From Sphingomonas piscis (GTDB taxonomy: Bacteria; Pseudomonadota; Alphaproteobacteria; Sphingomonadales; Sphingomonadaceae), in the NCBI RefSeq assembly GCF_011300455.1, contig NZ_CP049869.1, positions 806,001-870,000 on the forward strand: a stretch of 64,000 nucleotides of DNA. Direction: 5' to 3'. Within the stretch, counting starts at the first letter, position 1. The number at the start of each line of letters is the position of its first letter. The translations under genes were made by a program, and so were the position numbers. This document shows positions 9,442-17,947 of this stretch, in pieces. The notes under the pieces are model-generated. The model was not told the origin of the DNA, did not search any database, and was given only the letters and a program-made list of their open reading frames with translations.

Positions 9442-10383
9442 TCAAAACCCTCTCACCGGAGGTCGGCCTAGGTTCTCGTCAAGGGCCAGCGCGATCGGTC
9501 CTAATTGACCGGCGCGAGATCCAAGACCCGGACTTATGACCAATTTGCCTTCAGGCAGCGGCATGTAGCCCGCCAGGCTATCCCGCAGCATCATCTCTAT
9601 GACGGGGATCAGGTGCGGCTGTCGCTCCACCACGCCGCCTCCAACTGCGATCCGCCGAGGGGCAGCAGCGCAGACGATCACATGGCATAGTTGCGCCAAG
9701 GTCCACGCGACCGCCGTCCAGATGGGGTCCTCACCGGTGACGTCCGCGAACGCCCGTCCGGACAGACGCGCGTTCAATGCACTGCCCGACGCGAGACCTT
9801 CGACACAATCGCCATGGAATGGACACGCGCCTGTGAACCGATCGTCAGGGTGGCGAGCAACGCGGACGTGTCCAAGCTCTCCGTGCGCAAATCCCCGAGT
9901 GGGTGAGCCGTTGACGATCAGCCCCACACCAACGCCGGTACCGACGGTGATGTAAGCAAAATCCTTCAGCCCCCTCCCGGCGCCCCATCGCATTTCAGCC
10001 AAGGCGGCACTGTTGACGTCCGTGTCGAAGGCTGGTCGGACACCAACGGCTGCGCCCAGGCGGCGTCCAACGTCGGTTCGGATCCACCCTCCTTTGGGCG
10101 TGGCCGTGATATAGCCCCAAGTGGCGGATCCAGCATCGAGATCGACAGGGCCGAAGCTAGCGACCCCCAGCCGCTCGAATGCGTGCGACTGCTGCCATCC
10201 GATAAGTATCCGTTCGATCGCCGCCAGCGTTTCGTCGGGAGATGTCGTGGCAACGGTCTCCTGGGCCCGGACGTCGCCTGACGCATCGGCAAGGCTGCAA
10301 ATGCACTTGGTGCCGCCAAGCTCAACGCCGGCAATCAGCACGTCTTCATCGGGCCAATCATCATGCCGCACTTCAGTCACCAC
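9442..10383 (-). CDS. ROK-family sugar kinase (fructokinase-like)
   Basis: About 313 residues. The N-terminal phosphate-binding motif IAGVELGGTKC, the central ASFGPVDLD and ITVGTGVGVGLIV motifs, and the HVR...CPFHGDCVEGLASG zinc-type motif identify a ROK kinase, closest to the fructokinase/mannokinase branch. It phosphorylates a hexose at C6 with ATP in the cytoplasm. The GTG at 10383 with AGGAG seven bases upstream is preferred over a longer ATG at 10452, which would run into the palindrome at 10449-10462. It is divergent from the SSS symporter, which fits import followed by phosphorylation. Confidence 0.88.
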   Translation of the reverse strand: MVTEVRHDDWPDEDVLIAGVELGGTKCICSLADASGDVRAQETVATTSPDETLAAIERILIGWQQSHAFERLGVASFGPVDLDAGSATWGYITATPKGGWIRTDVGRRLGAAVGVRPAFDTDVNSAALAEMRWGAGRGLKDFAYITVGTGVGVGLIVNGSPTRGFAHGELGHVRVARHPDDRFTGACPFHGDCVEGLASGSALNARLSGRAFADVTGEDPIWTAVAWTLAQLCHVIVCAAAPRRIAVGGGVVERQPHLIPVIEMMLRDSLAGYMPLPEGKLVISPGLGSRAGQLGPIALALDENLGRPPVRGF

Positions 10384-10448
10384 GCTCCGGCTCCTGCTCT
10401 TGTCCGGCCACCCTCCGGCAAACTTCATTTGCCAACCCGGCGCACTGC

Positions 10449-10462
10449 CCATAGCGTTGTGG
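10449..10462. promoter_or_regulatory. Imperfect LacI-type operator candidate between ROK kinase and sugar symporter
   Basis: CCATAGCGTTGTGG is an imperfect dyad (10 of 14 positions symmetric) centred on CG. It lies 19 bases before the symporter start and upstream of the divergent kinase. The position and symmetry fit a LacI-type site, but the match is weak. Confidence 0.3.
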
Positions 10463-10481
10463 TCAAACGGAGGGGAGTAGC

Positions 10482-12080
10482 ATGAGCCTGTCGACCATCG
10501 ATACGCTGGTGGTGATCGCCTATGCGATCTTCATTTTTGGATTGGCGCAATGGGTCAGCCGCGAGAAGGCGGGCCACCAGAAGGACACGTCCGACTATTT
10601 CCTCGCGTCCAAGTCGCTTCCCTGGTGGGCGATCGGCACCTCGCTCATCGCGGCCAACATCTCCGCCGAACAGATCGTCGGCATGTCCGGCAGCGGCTAT
10701 GCGATTGGGCTCGCCATCGCCTCCTACGAATGGATGGCGGCGCTGACCCTTCTGATCGTCGGCAAATATTTCCTGCCGATCTTCCTCCGCAACCAGATCT
10801 ACACGATGCCCCAGTTCCTGGAGCAACGGTACGGCAAGCTGCTCCCCGTGATCATGGCGATCTTCTGGCTGGCGCTTTACGTCTTCGTGAACCTGACCTC
10901 GATCATCTGGCTAGGCTCCATCGCGGTCAACAAGGTCGCGGGTGTCAACCAGGATGTGGCGCTGGTCGCGCTCGGGGCGTTCGCCTTGCTCTATCAGCTC
11001 TACGGCGGCCTCAAGGCAGTGGCGCTGACCGACTTCGTTCAGGTCACCCTCCTGGTGCTGGGCGGGCTCGTGGTCTCCTACCTGACCTTGGACCAGATCG
11101 GCGGTGGTCAGGGCATTCTCGCCGGGTTCGCAACCCTGACGCAGCGCGCGCCCGATCACTTCGACATGATCCTTGACCCTAGCAACGAGCATTTCAAGGA
11201 GCTCCCCGGCATTGCGGTGCTGGTCGGCGGAATGTGGATCGCCAACCTCAGCTACTGGGGTTTCAATCAGTACATCATCCAGCGCGCGCTTGCGGCCAAG
11301 AACCTCGGCGAGGCGCAGAAGGGTGTGGTGCTGGCCGCTTACCTCAAGCTGCTGATGCCGGTGATCATCGTCCTGCCGGGCATTGCGGCAGTCATGCTGG
11401 CGCCGGGTCTCGACAAGCCGGATGAGGCTTACCCAACCATGATGCGGCTGTTGCCGCCCGGCCTGCTCGGTCTCGTCTTTGCGGCGCTAGTCGCGGCGAT
11501 CATCGCGTCGACAGCTTCCAAGATCAACTCGATCGCAACCATCTTCACGCTCGACCTCTATGCCAAGTGGCGCGGCGAGCGGACCCGCGCCGAAGACGGT
11601 CAAGGCGAGAGCGGTGCGGAGGAAAAGCACCTTGTCATGATCGGCCGCAGCGTCGCCGCGGTGGCCGTGGTGATTGCCCTACTCACGGCCCGTCCGCTGA
11701 TCGGAAGCTCCGAACAGGCCTTCCAGTTCATCCAGGAATTCTCAGGCTTCTTCACACCTGGGATCACCGTGATCTTCCTGCTCGGCCTGTTCTGGAAGCG
11801 TGCGACGGAAGCCGGCGCGATCGCCGCCGCGGTCGCTTCCGTGGTCCTGTCCTACGTCCTGAAGGTGGCGATGCCCGACTTCCCGTTCATGAATCGAATG
11901 GGCCTCGTTTTCCTGATCAGCCTGGCCCTGGCGGTGATCATCAGCCTGGCAGTGAAGGGCCGGGGCGATGCCAATCGGGTCACGATGGAAGGCGTCAGCT
12001 TCCGGACGCCCGCAATCTTCAACATCGCGGGATTGGGCGTGATCCTGATCCTCATCGCGCTCTACGCGACATGGTGGTGA
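10482..12080 (+). CDS. SSS-family sodium/sugar symporter
   Basis: A 532-residue integral membrane protein with about 13-14 hydrophobic helices, starting SLSTIDTLVVIAYAIFIFGL. The early DYFLASKSLPWWAIGTSLIAANISAEQIVGMSG segment is the hallmark of SGLT-like members of the solute:sodium symporter family. It would import a monosaccharide such as xylose, galactose or glucose with Na+. GGAGGGG lies 8 bases before the ATG. It lies between a sugar kinase and the beta-galactosidase/alpha-xylosidase pair, so it probably imports the sugars those exo-enzymes release. Substrate identity is inference. Confidence 0.92.
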   Translation: MSLSTIDTLVVIAYAIFIFGLAQWVSREKAGHQKDTSDYFLASKSLPWWAIGTSLIAANISAEQIVGMSGSGYAIGLAIASYEWMAALTLLIVGKYFLPIFLRNQIYTMPQFLEQRYGKLLPVIMAIFWLALYVFVNLTSIIWLGSIAVNKVAGVNQDVALVALGAFALLYQLYGGLKAVALTDFVQVTLLVLGGLVVSYLTLDQIGGGQGILAGFATLTQRAPDHFDMILDPSNEHFKELPGIAVLVGGMWIANLSYWGFNQYIIQRALAAKNLGEAQKGVVLAAYLKLLMPVIIVLPGIAAVMLAPGLDKPDEAYPTMMRLLPPGLLGLVFAALVAAIIASTASKINSIATIFTLDLYAKWRGERTRAEDGQGESGAEEKHLVMIGRSVAAVAVVIALLTARPLIGSSEQAFQFIQEFSGFFTPGITVIFLLGLFWKRATEAGAIAAAVASVVLSYVLKVAMPDFPFMNRMGLVFLISLALAVIISLAVKGRGDANRVTMEGVSFRTPAIFNIAGLGVILILIALYATWW

Positions 12081-12113
12081 GTTAGCGCCACCGACGGAGC
12101 CTTTGCTTTCGCC

Positions 12114-12125
12114 GACACGCGTGTC
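12114..12125. promoter_or_regulatory. LacI-type operator candidate before the GH35-GH31 pair
   Basis: GACACGCGTGTC is a perfect 12-bp palindrome with a CG centre. It lies 33 bases before the GH35 start, in the short gap after the symporter stop. It differs in sequence from the xylanase-operon palindrome, which could mean a different regulator for the xyloglucan enzymes. No promoter elements could be fixed around it. Confidence 0.45.
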
Positions 12126-12157
12126 ACAGTCCAAAAAAAACAGTGTTGGGGAGCAGG

Positions 12158-13777
12158 ATGAAGTTCAGGCATTTGGTGGCGGCCGCTGCGGTGCTCGCCA
12201 TGTCAGCAGCAGCAGCGGCGGCGGACCTCCCGCGACTGGTCTCCAAGAACGGCCGCCACATGTTCGAGGTAGACGGCGCGCCTTACCTTATCCTGGGTGC
12301 GCAGGCTCATAACAGCAGCAACTACCCCTCGCAGCTCGCCAAGGTCTGGCCGGCGCTGCGCGAGCTTCATGCCAACACGCTGGAAATTCCAGTGTCGTGG
12401 GAGCAGATCGAGCCGCAGGAAGGGCGGTTCGACTTTTCCTATCTCGACGCGCTGTTACCTCAGGCGCGGCAGAACAATGTCCGGGTCGTCCTGTTGTGGT
12501 TCGGCACGTGGAAGAACACCAATCCCAACTACACGCCCGAATGGGTGAAGATGAACACGGCGCGCTTTCCGCGCATGCGGACGCCCGAGGGCAAGACCCA
12601 CTACGCCTTCTCGCCGCATCACCGAACGACACTGGAGGCCGACAAGCGCGCGTTCGTCCAGTTGATGCAATATCTGCGCGAGAAGGATCCGCAGAATACC
12701 GTGATCATGGTCCAGCCGGAAAATGAGATCGGCAGCTACGGACTTGCGCGCGATCACGCCCCGGCAGCCGACGCCGCCTTTCGCGGCGCGGTCCCTGCAG
12801 AACTCGCCCGCCTAAAAGGCAAGGCCGGAACCTGGACTCAGGTTTTCGGCGACTTTGCCGAGCAGGCCTTCACCAGCTGGCACATGGCCCGCTACGTCGA
12901 TGAGATTGCCGCCGCGGGAAAGGCGGTGAAGCCGCTGCCCATGTATGTGAACGCCGCACTCGGTGACGCCTTTAACGCCAAGGCCGCCTCCACCGTCCCG
13001 TCGGGCGGCCCGCAGTGGAACATGGTCGACCTGTGGAAGGTCGCGGCGCCGCACATCGATGCGCTGGCACCGGACATCTACGCCCGCGATCCCAAGGCGG
13101 TTGAGGCCTATCTCAGCCATTACAATGTGTCGAGCAACGCGCTGTTCGTGCCGGAGATCGGCAATGCGCCCGAGTATGCGCGCTATTTCTGGAGCGTGCT
13201 GGGCAAGGGCGGCATCGGCTTCGCGCCCTTCGGCATGGATTACACGTCCTACTCCAACTACCCGCTCGGCGCGAAAGCGCTGGACGCCGAGGCGATGGAA
13301 GCCTTTGCGTCCAAATACAGGCTGTTCCTGCCGATCGCGAGTCAGTGGGCACGGATCGCGTTCAACCACCCCACTTGGGGAACGGCCAAGGCGACGGACG
13401 AGGCCGATCAGAGCAAGGTAATGGGCCGCTGGAAGGTCACGGCGCAATATGGACTGTGGGAGTTCGGTGAGCGGGGGATGACCTGGATCCACGTCGACCC
13501 GCATCCGACGACTGGCAAACCGGTCGGCGGCATGGCGGTGGCGCAGCTCGGTCCCGACGAATTCCTGGTTACCGGGTCCGACGTTCGCGCCCGCTTTGCG
13601 CTCGACAAACCCACACCCGGCGAGAACGGCGCGATGGTCCGGGTCGAAGAAGGGACGTTCGACAGTCAGGGCCGCTGGGTCATGCGCCGGGTGTGGAACG
13701 GCGACCAGACCGACTACGGACTCAACTTCACTGCGCAGCCCGTGCTTCTGAAGGTGAAGCTCGGCGTCTATCGCTGA
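12158..13777 (+). CDS. GH35 beta-galactosidase, exported
   Basis: A 539-residue protein with a signal peptide (about 1-22). The GH35 catalytic domain has the acid E190 in VQPENEIGSYG and the nucleophile E333 in FVPEIGNA. The C-terminal part matches the DUF5597-type domain seen in xanthomonad, Caulobacter and Cellvibrio relatives. The ATG at 12158 with GGGGAG before it is preferred to an earlier GTG. It is followed 23 bases later by the GH31 alpha-xylosidase. A GH35/GH31 pairing is known from the Cellvibrio japonicus xyloglucan locus, where the enzyme removes galactose from xyloglucan oligosaccharides; the same role is inferred here. Confidence 0.92.
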   Translation: MKFRHLVAAAAVLAMSAAAAAADLPRLVSKNGRHMFEVDGAPYLILGAQAHNSSNYPSQLAKVWPALRELHANTLEIPVSWEQIEPQEGRFDFSYLDALLPQARQNNVRVVLLWFGTWKNTNPNYTPEWVKMNTARFPRMRTPEGKTHYAFSPHHRTTLEADKRAFVQLMQYLREKDPQNTVIMVQPENEIGSYGLARDHAPAADAAFRGAVPAELARLKGKAGTWTQVFGDFAEQAFTSWHMARYVDEIAAAGKAVKPLPMYVNAALGDAFNAKAASTVPSGGPQWNMVDLWKVAAPHIDALAPDIYARDPKAVEAYLSHYNVSSNALFVPEIGNAPEYARYFWSVLGKGGIGFAPFGMDYTSYSNYPLGAKALDAEAMEAFASKYRLFLPIASQWARIAFNHPTWGTAKATDEADQSKVMGRWKVTAQYGLWEFGERGMTWIHVDPHPTTGKPVGGMAVAQLGPDEFLVTGSDVRARFALDKPTPGENGAMVRVEEGTFDSQGRWVMRRVWNGDQTDYGLNFTAQPVLLKVKLGVYR

Positions 13778-13800
13778 CTGATTTGCTTGGGAGAAAGACC

Positions 13801-16716
13801 GTGATCGCCACTTCCGCGCGCCTGCTCGGCGCCACTTTGCTTGTGGGTGCCAGCAGCGCCGCCCTGGCCGCCGGCGGTTACCGCAAGATCGACAATGGCG
13901 TGATCGTCACGCCTGACGCCGGCCCGGAAAGAGCGGTGCGCCTGATGGTCTACGGCGACCGGCTCATCCGCGTCACCGGCACTCCGGACGGCAGCTTCAA
14001 TCTGCCGCCCAGCCTCGTCGTCAACAAGCAGCCGGTGACCAGCGGCTTCACCGTCATCGAGCGTAACGGCGAAGTGGTGGTGGCCACCCCGCTGGTCAGC
14101 GCGTCCGTGCGCTTTAGGGATGGCAATGTCCGCTTCACCGACGCCAATGGCGAGGTCGACCTTGAGGAGACCGGCCCCGGCAGCTTCGCGCCCGTCACCC
14201 TGGACGGCAAGCCGTTTGTCGCCACCCGCCAGCAGTTCAACCGCAACACCGACGAAGGCCTGTTCGGGCTTGGCCAGCACCAGAACGGGCAGATGAACTA
14301 TAATGGCGAGGATGTCGAACTCGCCCAGCACAATATGGACATCGCCGTCCCCTTCCTGGTGTCGACCCGCAACTACGGCATATTGTGGGACAATTATTCG
14401 ATCACCCGCTTCGGCAATCCCAAGGCCTATAGCTTCGTCGGCGAAGGCAAGACCAGCCTCCGCGTCACCGACGAGGGCGGCAATCCCGGCTTCACCGCGC
14501 AATATTTCCTCGGCGACCGGCTTGCCGCCAAGCGGAACGAAGCCACGGTCGATTATCAGTACATCGACGACCAGCTGAAGTGGCCGGCGGAAGCCAAGGC
14601 GCAGACGGTCACCGCCACCACCGGCCAGAACACTGCCGGCAATGCGGTGCAGACGCAGCGGGTGATCTGGACCGGCAAGCTGACCCCAGGCATGACCGGT
14701 CTCAACCGCTTCCGCCTCTACTCATCCAGCTATGTGAAGGTGTTCGCCGACGGCAAAGAGGTGCTCAACCGCTGGCGCCAAAACTGGAACCCCTGGTACC
14801 ACAACTTGGACCTGCCGATGACCGCGGGCAAGCCGGTGGACCTGCGCATCGAGTGGGAGCCGAATGCAGGCTATATCGCCCTGCTCCACAACGATCCCCT
14901 GCCCGAGCCCGACCGGCGCTCGATCAGCTTCGCCTCCGAAGCCGGCAAGGCGATCGATTACTACTATGTCGGCGCCGGCAACCTGGACGGAGTCATCTCC
15001 GGCTACCGGCAGCTGACCGGTAAATCGGCGATGATGCCCAAGTGGGCCTACGGCTTTTGGCAAAGCCGCCAACGCTACAACACGCAGGCCGAGGTGACCG
15101 GCGTGGTGGCGGAGTATCGCAAGCGCGGGCTGCCGCTCGACAATATCGTCCAGGACTGGTTCTACTGGCCCGAGGACCAGTGGGGCTGCCAATGCTTCGA
15201 CGCGAAGCGCTTCCCCGATCCCGACAAGATGGTCCGAGACGTGCACGCGGCGGGCGGCCGCATCATGATCTCGGTCTGGGCCAAGCTCTACGAGAATACC
15301 GAGAATTTCAAGGAACTGGACGCGGTCGGCGGCATGCTGCGCGGTATGGATACGCCCTCGCCAAGCGAGCCGACCACCCCGGAATATATTAAGGCCAGTT
15401 ACCGCGACTGGGTTGGCCCGGGCTATCGCAGCGGTTTCTACGATCCGTACAACAAGCGAGCGGCGGACATCTTCTGGCGGCAGGTGCGCGACGGCATCGC
15501 CAGCAAAGGCTTCGACGCCTGGTGGCTCGACAGCGACGAGCCCGACTTTCACTCCAACCTGTCGATCGACGAGCGCATCCGCCGCATGGGTCCGTTCGCG
15601 GCAGGCCCGGCAGCGGCCCTGTTCAACACCTATCCCCTGGTGCACGTCGACAATTTCGCGCGCAACCTGGTCGAGTACAAACCCGACGTCCGACCCTTCA
15701 TCCTGACGCGATCGGGCTTTGCCGGGATCCAGCGCTCCAGCGCCGCCTTGTGGTCCGGCGACGTCGTGTCCCGCTGGGACGACCTCAAGGATCAGATCTC
15801 CGCCGGTGTGAACCTGTCCATGTCGGGGATTCCCAATTGGACCACCGACATCGGCGGCTTCGCTCTCGAAAGCCGCTACGAGAAGGGCGAGCGACAGCAT
15901 CTGCCCGAGTGGCGCGAGCTCAACATGCGCTGGTTCCAGTTCGGTGCCTTCTCGCCCCTGTTCCGAAGCCACGGCGAAGCGCCAAAGCGCGAGATCTACG
16001 AGATCGCGCCCAAGGGCTCCGCCATGTACCGGGCAATGGAATATTACGACAAGCTTCGTTACCGCCTGATGCCTTACATCTATACGCTGGGCGCCGAAAC
16101 ATTCCACAAGGACGCAACTATCATGCGGGGCCTGGCGATGGACTTCCCGGCCGATCGCAAGGGCTGGGACGTGAAGGACCAATATCTGTTTGGTCCAGCC
16201 TTCATGGTCGCTCCGGTGACCAGCTTCGGCGCCCGCAGCCGCTCGGTCTACCTACCCGAGGGCTCCAACTGGTACGAATTCAACACGGGACGCTACCAAG
16301 GCGGCGGCCGGACCATAACCGCCGCCGCTCCGTTCGAGCGCATGCCCGTGTTCGTCCGGGCTGGCTCCATCGTCCCGACCGGCCCGGCGCTGCAGAGCAC
16401 GGCCGAGCGCAGCGACGGCTCGCTCACGCTCAACGTCTACACCGGTGCGAACGGCAGCTTTTCGCTCTACGAGGATGACGGCACCAGTCGGCAATATCTG
16501 AACGGCGCCTATTCCCGCATACCGGTCAGCTGGAACGAAGCGACCAAAACGCTGACCATCGGGGCTCGGGAGGGCAAATATGTCGGAATGCAGGGCACCC
16601 GACGCATTGGCATCCGGTTGTATCGGCCTGGAACCGCGCGACCCTTCGCTCTGGACGGGCGAGCTGACAGGAGTGTCACCTACACCGGTCAGCCGGTCAC
16701 CTTGACGTTGCGCTAA
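13801..16716 (+). CDS. GH31 alpha-xylosidase with PA14 insertion, exported
   Basis: A 971-residue protein with a signal peptide (about 1-24). The N-terminal beta-sandwich carries a PA14-like insert at about residues 280-365 (TQRVIWTGKLTP, RLYSSSYVKVFADGKE). Next comes the GH31 barrel with the nucleophile D577 (WWLDSDEPD) and acid/base D654 (LWSGDVV), then C-terminal beta domains. A PA14 insert at this place is a feature of Cellvibrio Xyl31A, an alpha-xylosidase acting on xyloglucan oligosaccharides. The GTG at 13801 with GGGAG upstream is preferred; a longer frame would overlap GH35 by 85 bases. It would remove the terminal alpha-xylose from xyloglucan chains. Confidence 0.92.
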   Translation: MIATSARLLGATLLVGASSAALAAGGYRKIDNGVIVTPDAGPERAVRLMVYGDRLIRVTGTPDGSFNLPPSLVVNKQPVTSGFTVIERNGEVVVATPLVSASVRFRDGNVRFTDANGEVDLEETGPGSFAPVTLDGKPFVATRQQFNRNTDEGLFGLGQHQNGQMNYNGEDVELAQHNMDIAVPFLVSTRNYGILWDNYSITRFGNPKAYSFVGEGKTSLRVTDEGGNPGFTAQYFLGDRLAAKRNEATVDYQYIDDQLKWPAEAKAQTVTATTGQNTAGNAVQTQRVIWTGKLTPGMTGLNRFRLYSSSYVKVFADGKEVLNRWRQNWNPWYHNLDLPMTAGKPVDLRIEWEPNAGYIALLHNDPLPEPDRRSISFASEAGKAIDYYYVGAGNLDGVISGYRQLTGKSAMMPKWAYGFWQSRQRYNTQAEVTGVVAEYRKRGLPLDNIVQDWFYWPEDQWGCQCFDAKRFPDPDKMVRDVHAAGGRIMISVWAKLYENTENFKELDAVGGMLRGMDTPSPSEPTTPEYIKASYRDWVGPGYRSGFYDPYNKRAADIFWRQVRDGIASKGFDAWWLDSDEPDFHSNLSIDERIRRMGPFAAGPAAALFNTYPLVHVDNFARNLVEYKPDVRPFILTRSGFAGIQRSSAALWSGDVVSRWDDLKDQISAGVNLSMSGIPNWTTDIGGFALESRYEKGERQHLPEWRELNMRWFQFGAFSPLFRSHGEAPKREIYEIAPKGSAMYRAMEYYDKLRYRLMPYIYTLGAETFHKDATIMRGLAMDFPADRKGWDVKDQYLFGPAFMVAPVTSFGARSRSVYLPEGSNWYEFNTGRYQGGGRTITAAAPFERMPVFVRAGSIVPTGPALQSTAERSDGSLTLNVYTGANGSFSLYEDDGTSRQYLNGAYSRIPVSWNEATKTLTIGAREGKYVGMQGTRRIGIRLYRPGTARPFALDGRADRSVTYTGQPVTLTLR

Positions 16717-16730
16717 GGCTCAAGGCAGCT

Positions 16731-17285
16731 TCAGGCGCAGCGACGTTCGGGCCGCGGGAATGTCACCACCTGTTGTGCGGGAAAAGCGGCGCCGCCCAGC
16801 GCCTGCCTGCAGCAGTCCCGAAGATTGCGAAGGCGCGCGGCGGTAAGCGGGTCCAGAGCCTCGCCCAAGGCTGCGCTGACGATGACGGATGTCAGCAACT
16901 GGGTGGCGAAATCGACGTGCTGCAGCTTGAAGGCATGACGTTCGATCGTCTCCATCGACGACGACAGATCCTCTTCAATGCCATTCAGTTGTTGAAGGAT
17001 AGAGCGCAAGCGAGTGACAAGTTCGTTTCGCGAGGGACTCAGGTGCCGTAGGCCGTCGGCCATCGCTGCCGCCGCGCTCAGCTTGTCCAGCGCCTCAGGA
17101 TGACGGGCCGCGGTCTCGGGAACAGCCGCAAGATCCTGATGAAGGTCCTCGAACAGCCGGCGAAGCACGCTCAGGTCGCCCAGCAGGTAAGGGTAGCATT
17201 GCGCCATCACGACGGAGAAGATCGGCGCCTGAGCGGCGTCGCCCAGCACACTGGCATCCTCCGTCAACCGATTGTCCCACCGCAT
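16731..17285 (-). CDS. Hypothetical protein, helical
   Basis: I do not recognise this 184-residue protein. It has no signal peptide or membrane segment. The pattern is mostly alpha-helical, with leucine-rich stretches (LGDLSVLRRLFEDLHQDL, VTRLRSILQQLNGIEEDL) and a short conserved-looking cysteine pair NLRDCCRQALGG near the end. The ATG at 17285, with GGAAGG about 9 bases before it, is chosen over an upstream TTG. It is convergent with the GH31 gene (14-base gap) and follows the merR-like gene on the same strand after 138 bases. A regulatory or scaffold role is possible but not shown. Confidence 0.6.
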   Translation of the reverse strand: MRWDNRLTEDASVLGDAAQAPIFSVVMAQCYPYLLGDLSVLRRLFEDLHQDLAAVPETAARHPEALDKLSAAAAMADGLRHLSPSRNELVTRLRSILQQLNGIEEDLSSSMETIERHAFKLQHVDFATQLLTSVIVSAALGEALDPLTAARLRNLRDCCRQALGGAAFPAQQVVTFPRPERRCA

Positions 17286-17423
17286 GATTCGTGACCTTCC
17301 CGCTAAGGGCAGACCATCGATCAAATCGGTTAACGCAGCGTTGAGAACTGCGGCACTTCAACTCGAAATGGACGTGATTTCCTATGCTCCCCATAGGCAA
17401 CGACGGGCGCAAGGGAGCGAATT

Positions 17424-17828
17424 CTAAAGTTGGAAGGAATTCAGGATCGGACAAGGTCCCGGCGCACCGTTGCCGCACTCGTGGGCAAGACGCTTCAAGG
17501 AATTCCGCACCGCCTGAAGCTCGGCGATCCGCTCGTCCAGCGCTGCAATCCGCTCGCTGGCAAGCTGGTGGGCACGGGCACGGTCGCTGCCCGCGTCCAG
17601 TTCCAGCAATTCGCGGATCTGCTCGAGGGTGAAGCCTGCCGCCTGCGCCTGCCGGATGAAGCGCAGCCGCCGTACCTCCTCATGGCCGTAGCGCCGGATC
17701 CCGCCGTCACGCGTTGGCTGCGGCAGCAGGCCGCGCCGCTGGTAGAAACGGATGGTCTCCACACCCACCCCGCCAGCGGCCGCGAGCTTGCCGATTGTGA
17801 GCGAATGCCGCTCTTGACTCTGTACCAT
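17424..17828 (-). CDS. MerR-family metal-responsive transcriptional regulator (CueR/HmrR-like)
   Basis: A 134-residue protein with an N-terminal winged HTH (LTIGKLAAAGGVGVETIRFY, RRYGHEEVRRLRFI), a long dimerisation helix (about 80-115) and a C-terminal metal loop C118-X7-C126 followed by PIL. From memory the C-X7-C spacing matches CueR, whereas MerR uses C-X8-C. The residue 35 before the first loop cysteine (R83) is neither the Cys of MerR nor the Ser of CueR. Its ATG lies inside a perfect dyad between a divergent -35 and -10 pair, the normal MerR-type arrangement. The His/Met-rich neighbour points to copper as effector; this is inference. Confidence 0.85.
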   Translation of the reverse strand: MVQSQERHSLTIGKLAAAGGVGVETIRFYQRRGLLPQPTRDGGIRRYGHEEVRRLRFIRQAQAAGFTLEQIRELLELDAGSDRARAHQLASERIAALDERIAELQAVRNSLKRLAHECGNGAPGPCPILNSFQL

Positions 17829-17845
17829 GGTACAGGACGTATAGG
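17814..17845 (+). promoter_or_regulatory. MerR-type promoter/operator with 20-bp spacer
   Basis: A TTGACT -35 box (17814-17819) and a TATAGG -10 box (17840-17845) are separated by 20 bases, the overlong spacer that MerR-family activators require. The perfect palindrome CTGTACCATGGTACAG (17820-17835) fills the spacer. It reads rightward towards the His/Met-rich gene, and its palindrome contains the merR-like start codon on the other strand, so the regulator would probably repress itself. Confidence 0.8.
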
Positions 17846-17947
17846 GGTTCCGGCCAGTTCACAAGGATTGATCAAGAATCTGGCAATGACCGCCATGGCC
17901 GAGTGGATGGCCATTGGCTCCAGGGCCGGCCATTAGGGAGTTTGTCC

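Noticed and set aside
17381..17397. CCTATG-CTCCC-CATAGG hairpin as a terminator of the merR-like gene
   Set aside because: The stem is only 6 bp with no T-tract on the minus strand; it could be an operator for the hypothetical gene downstream but nothing supports it.
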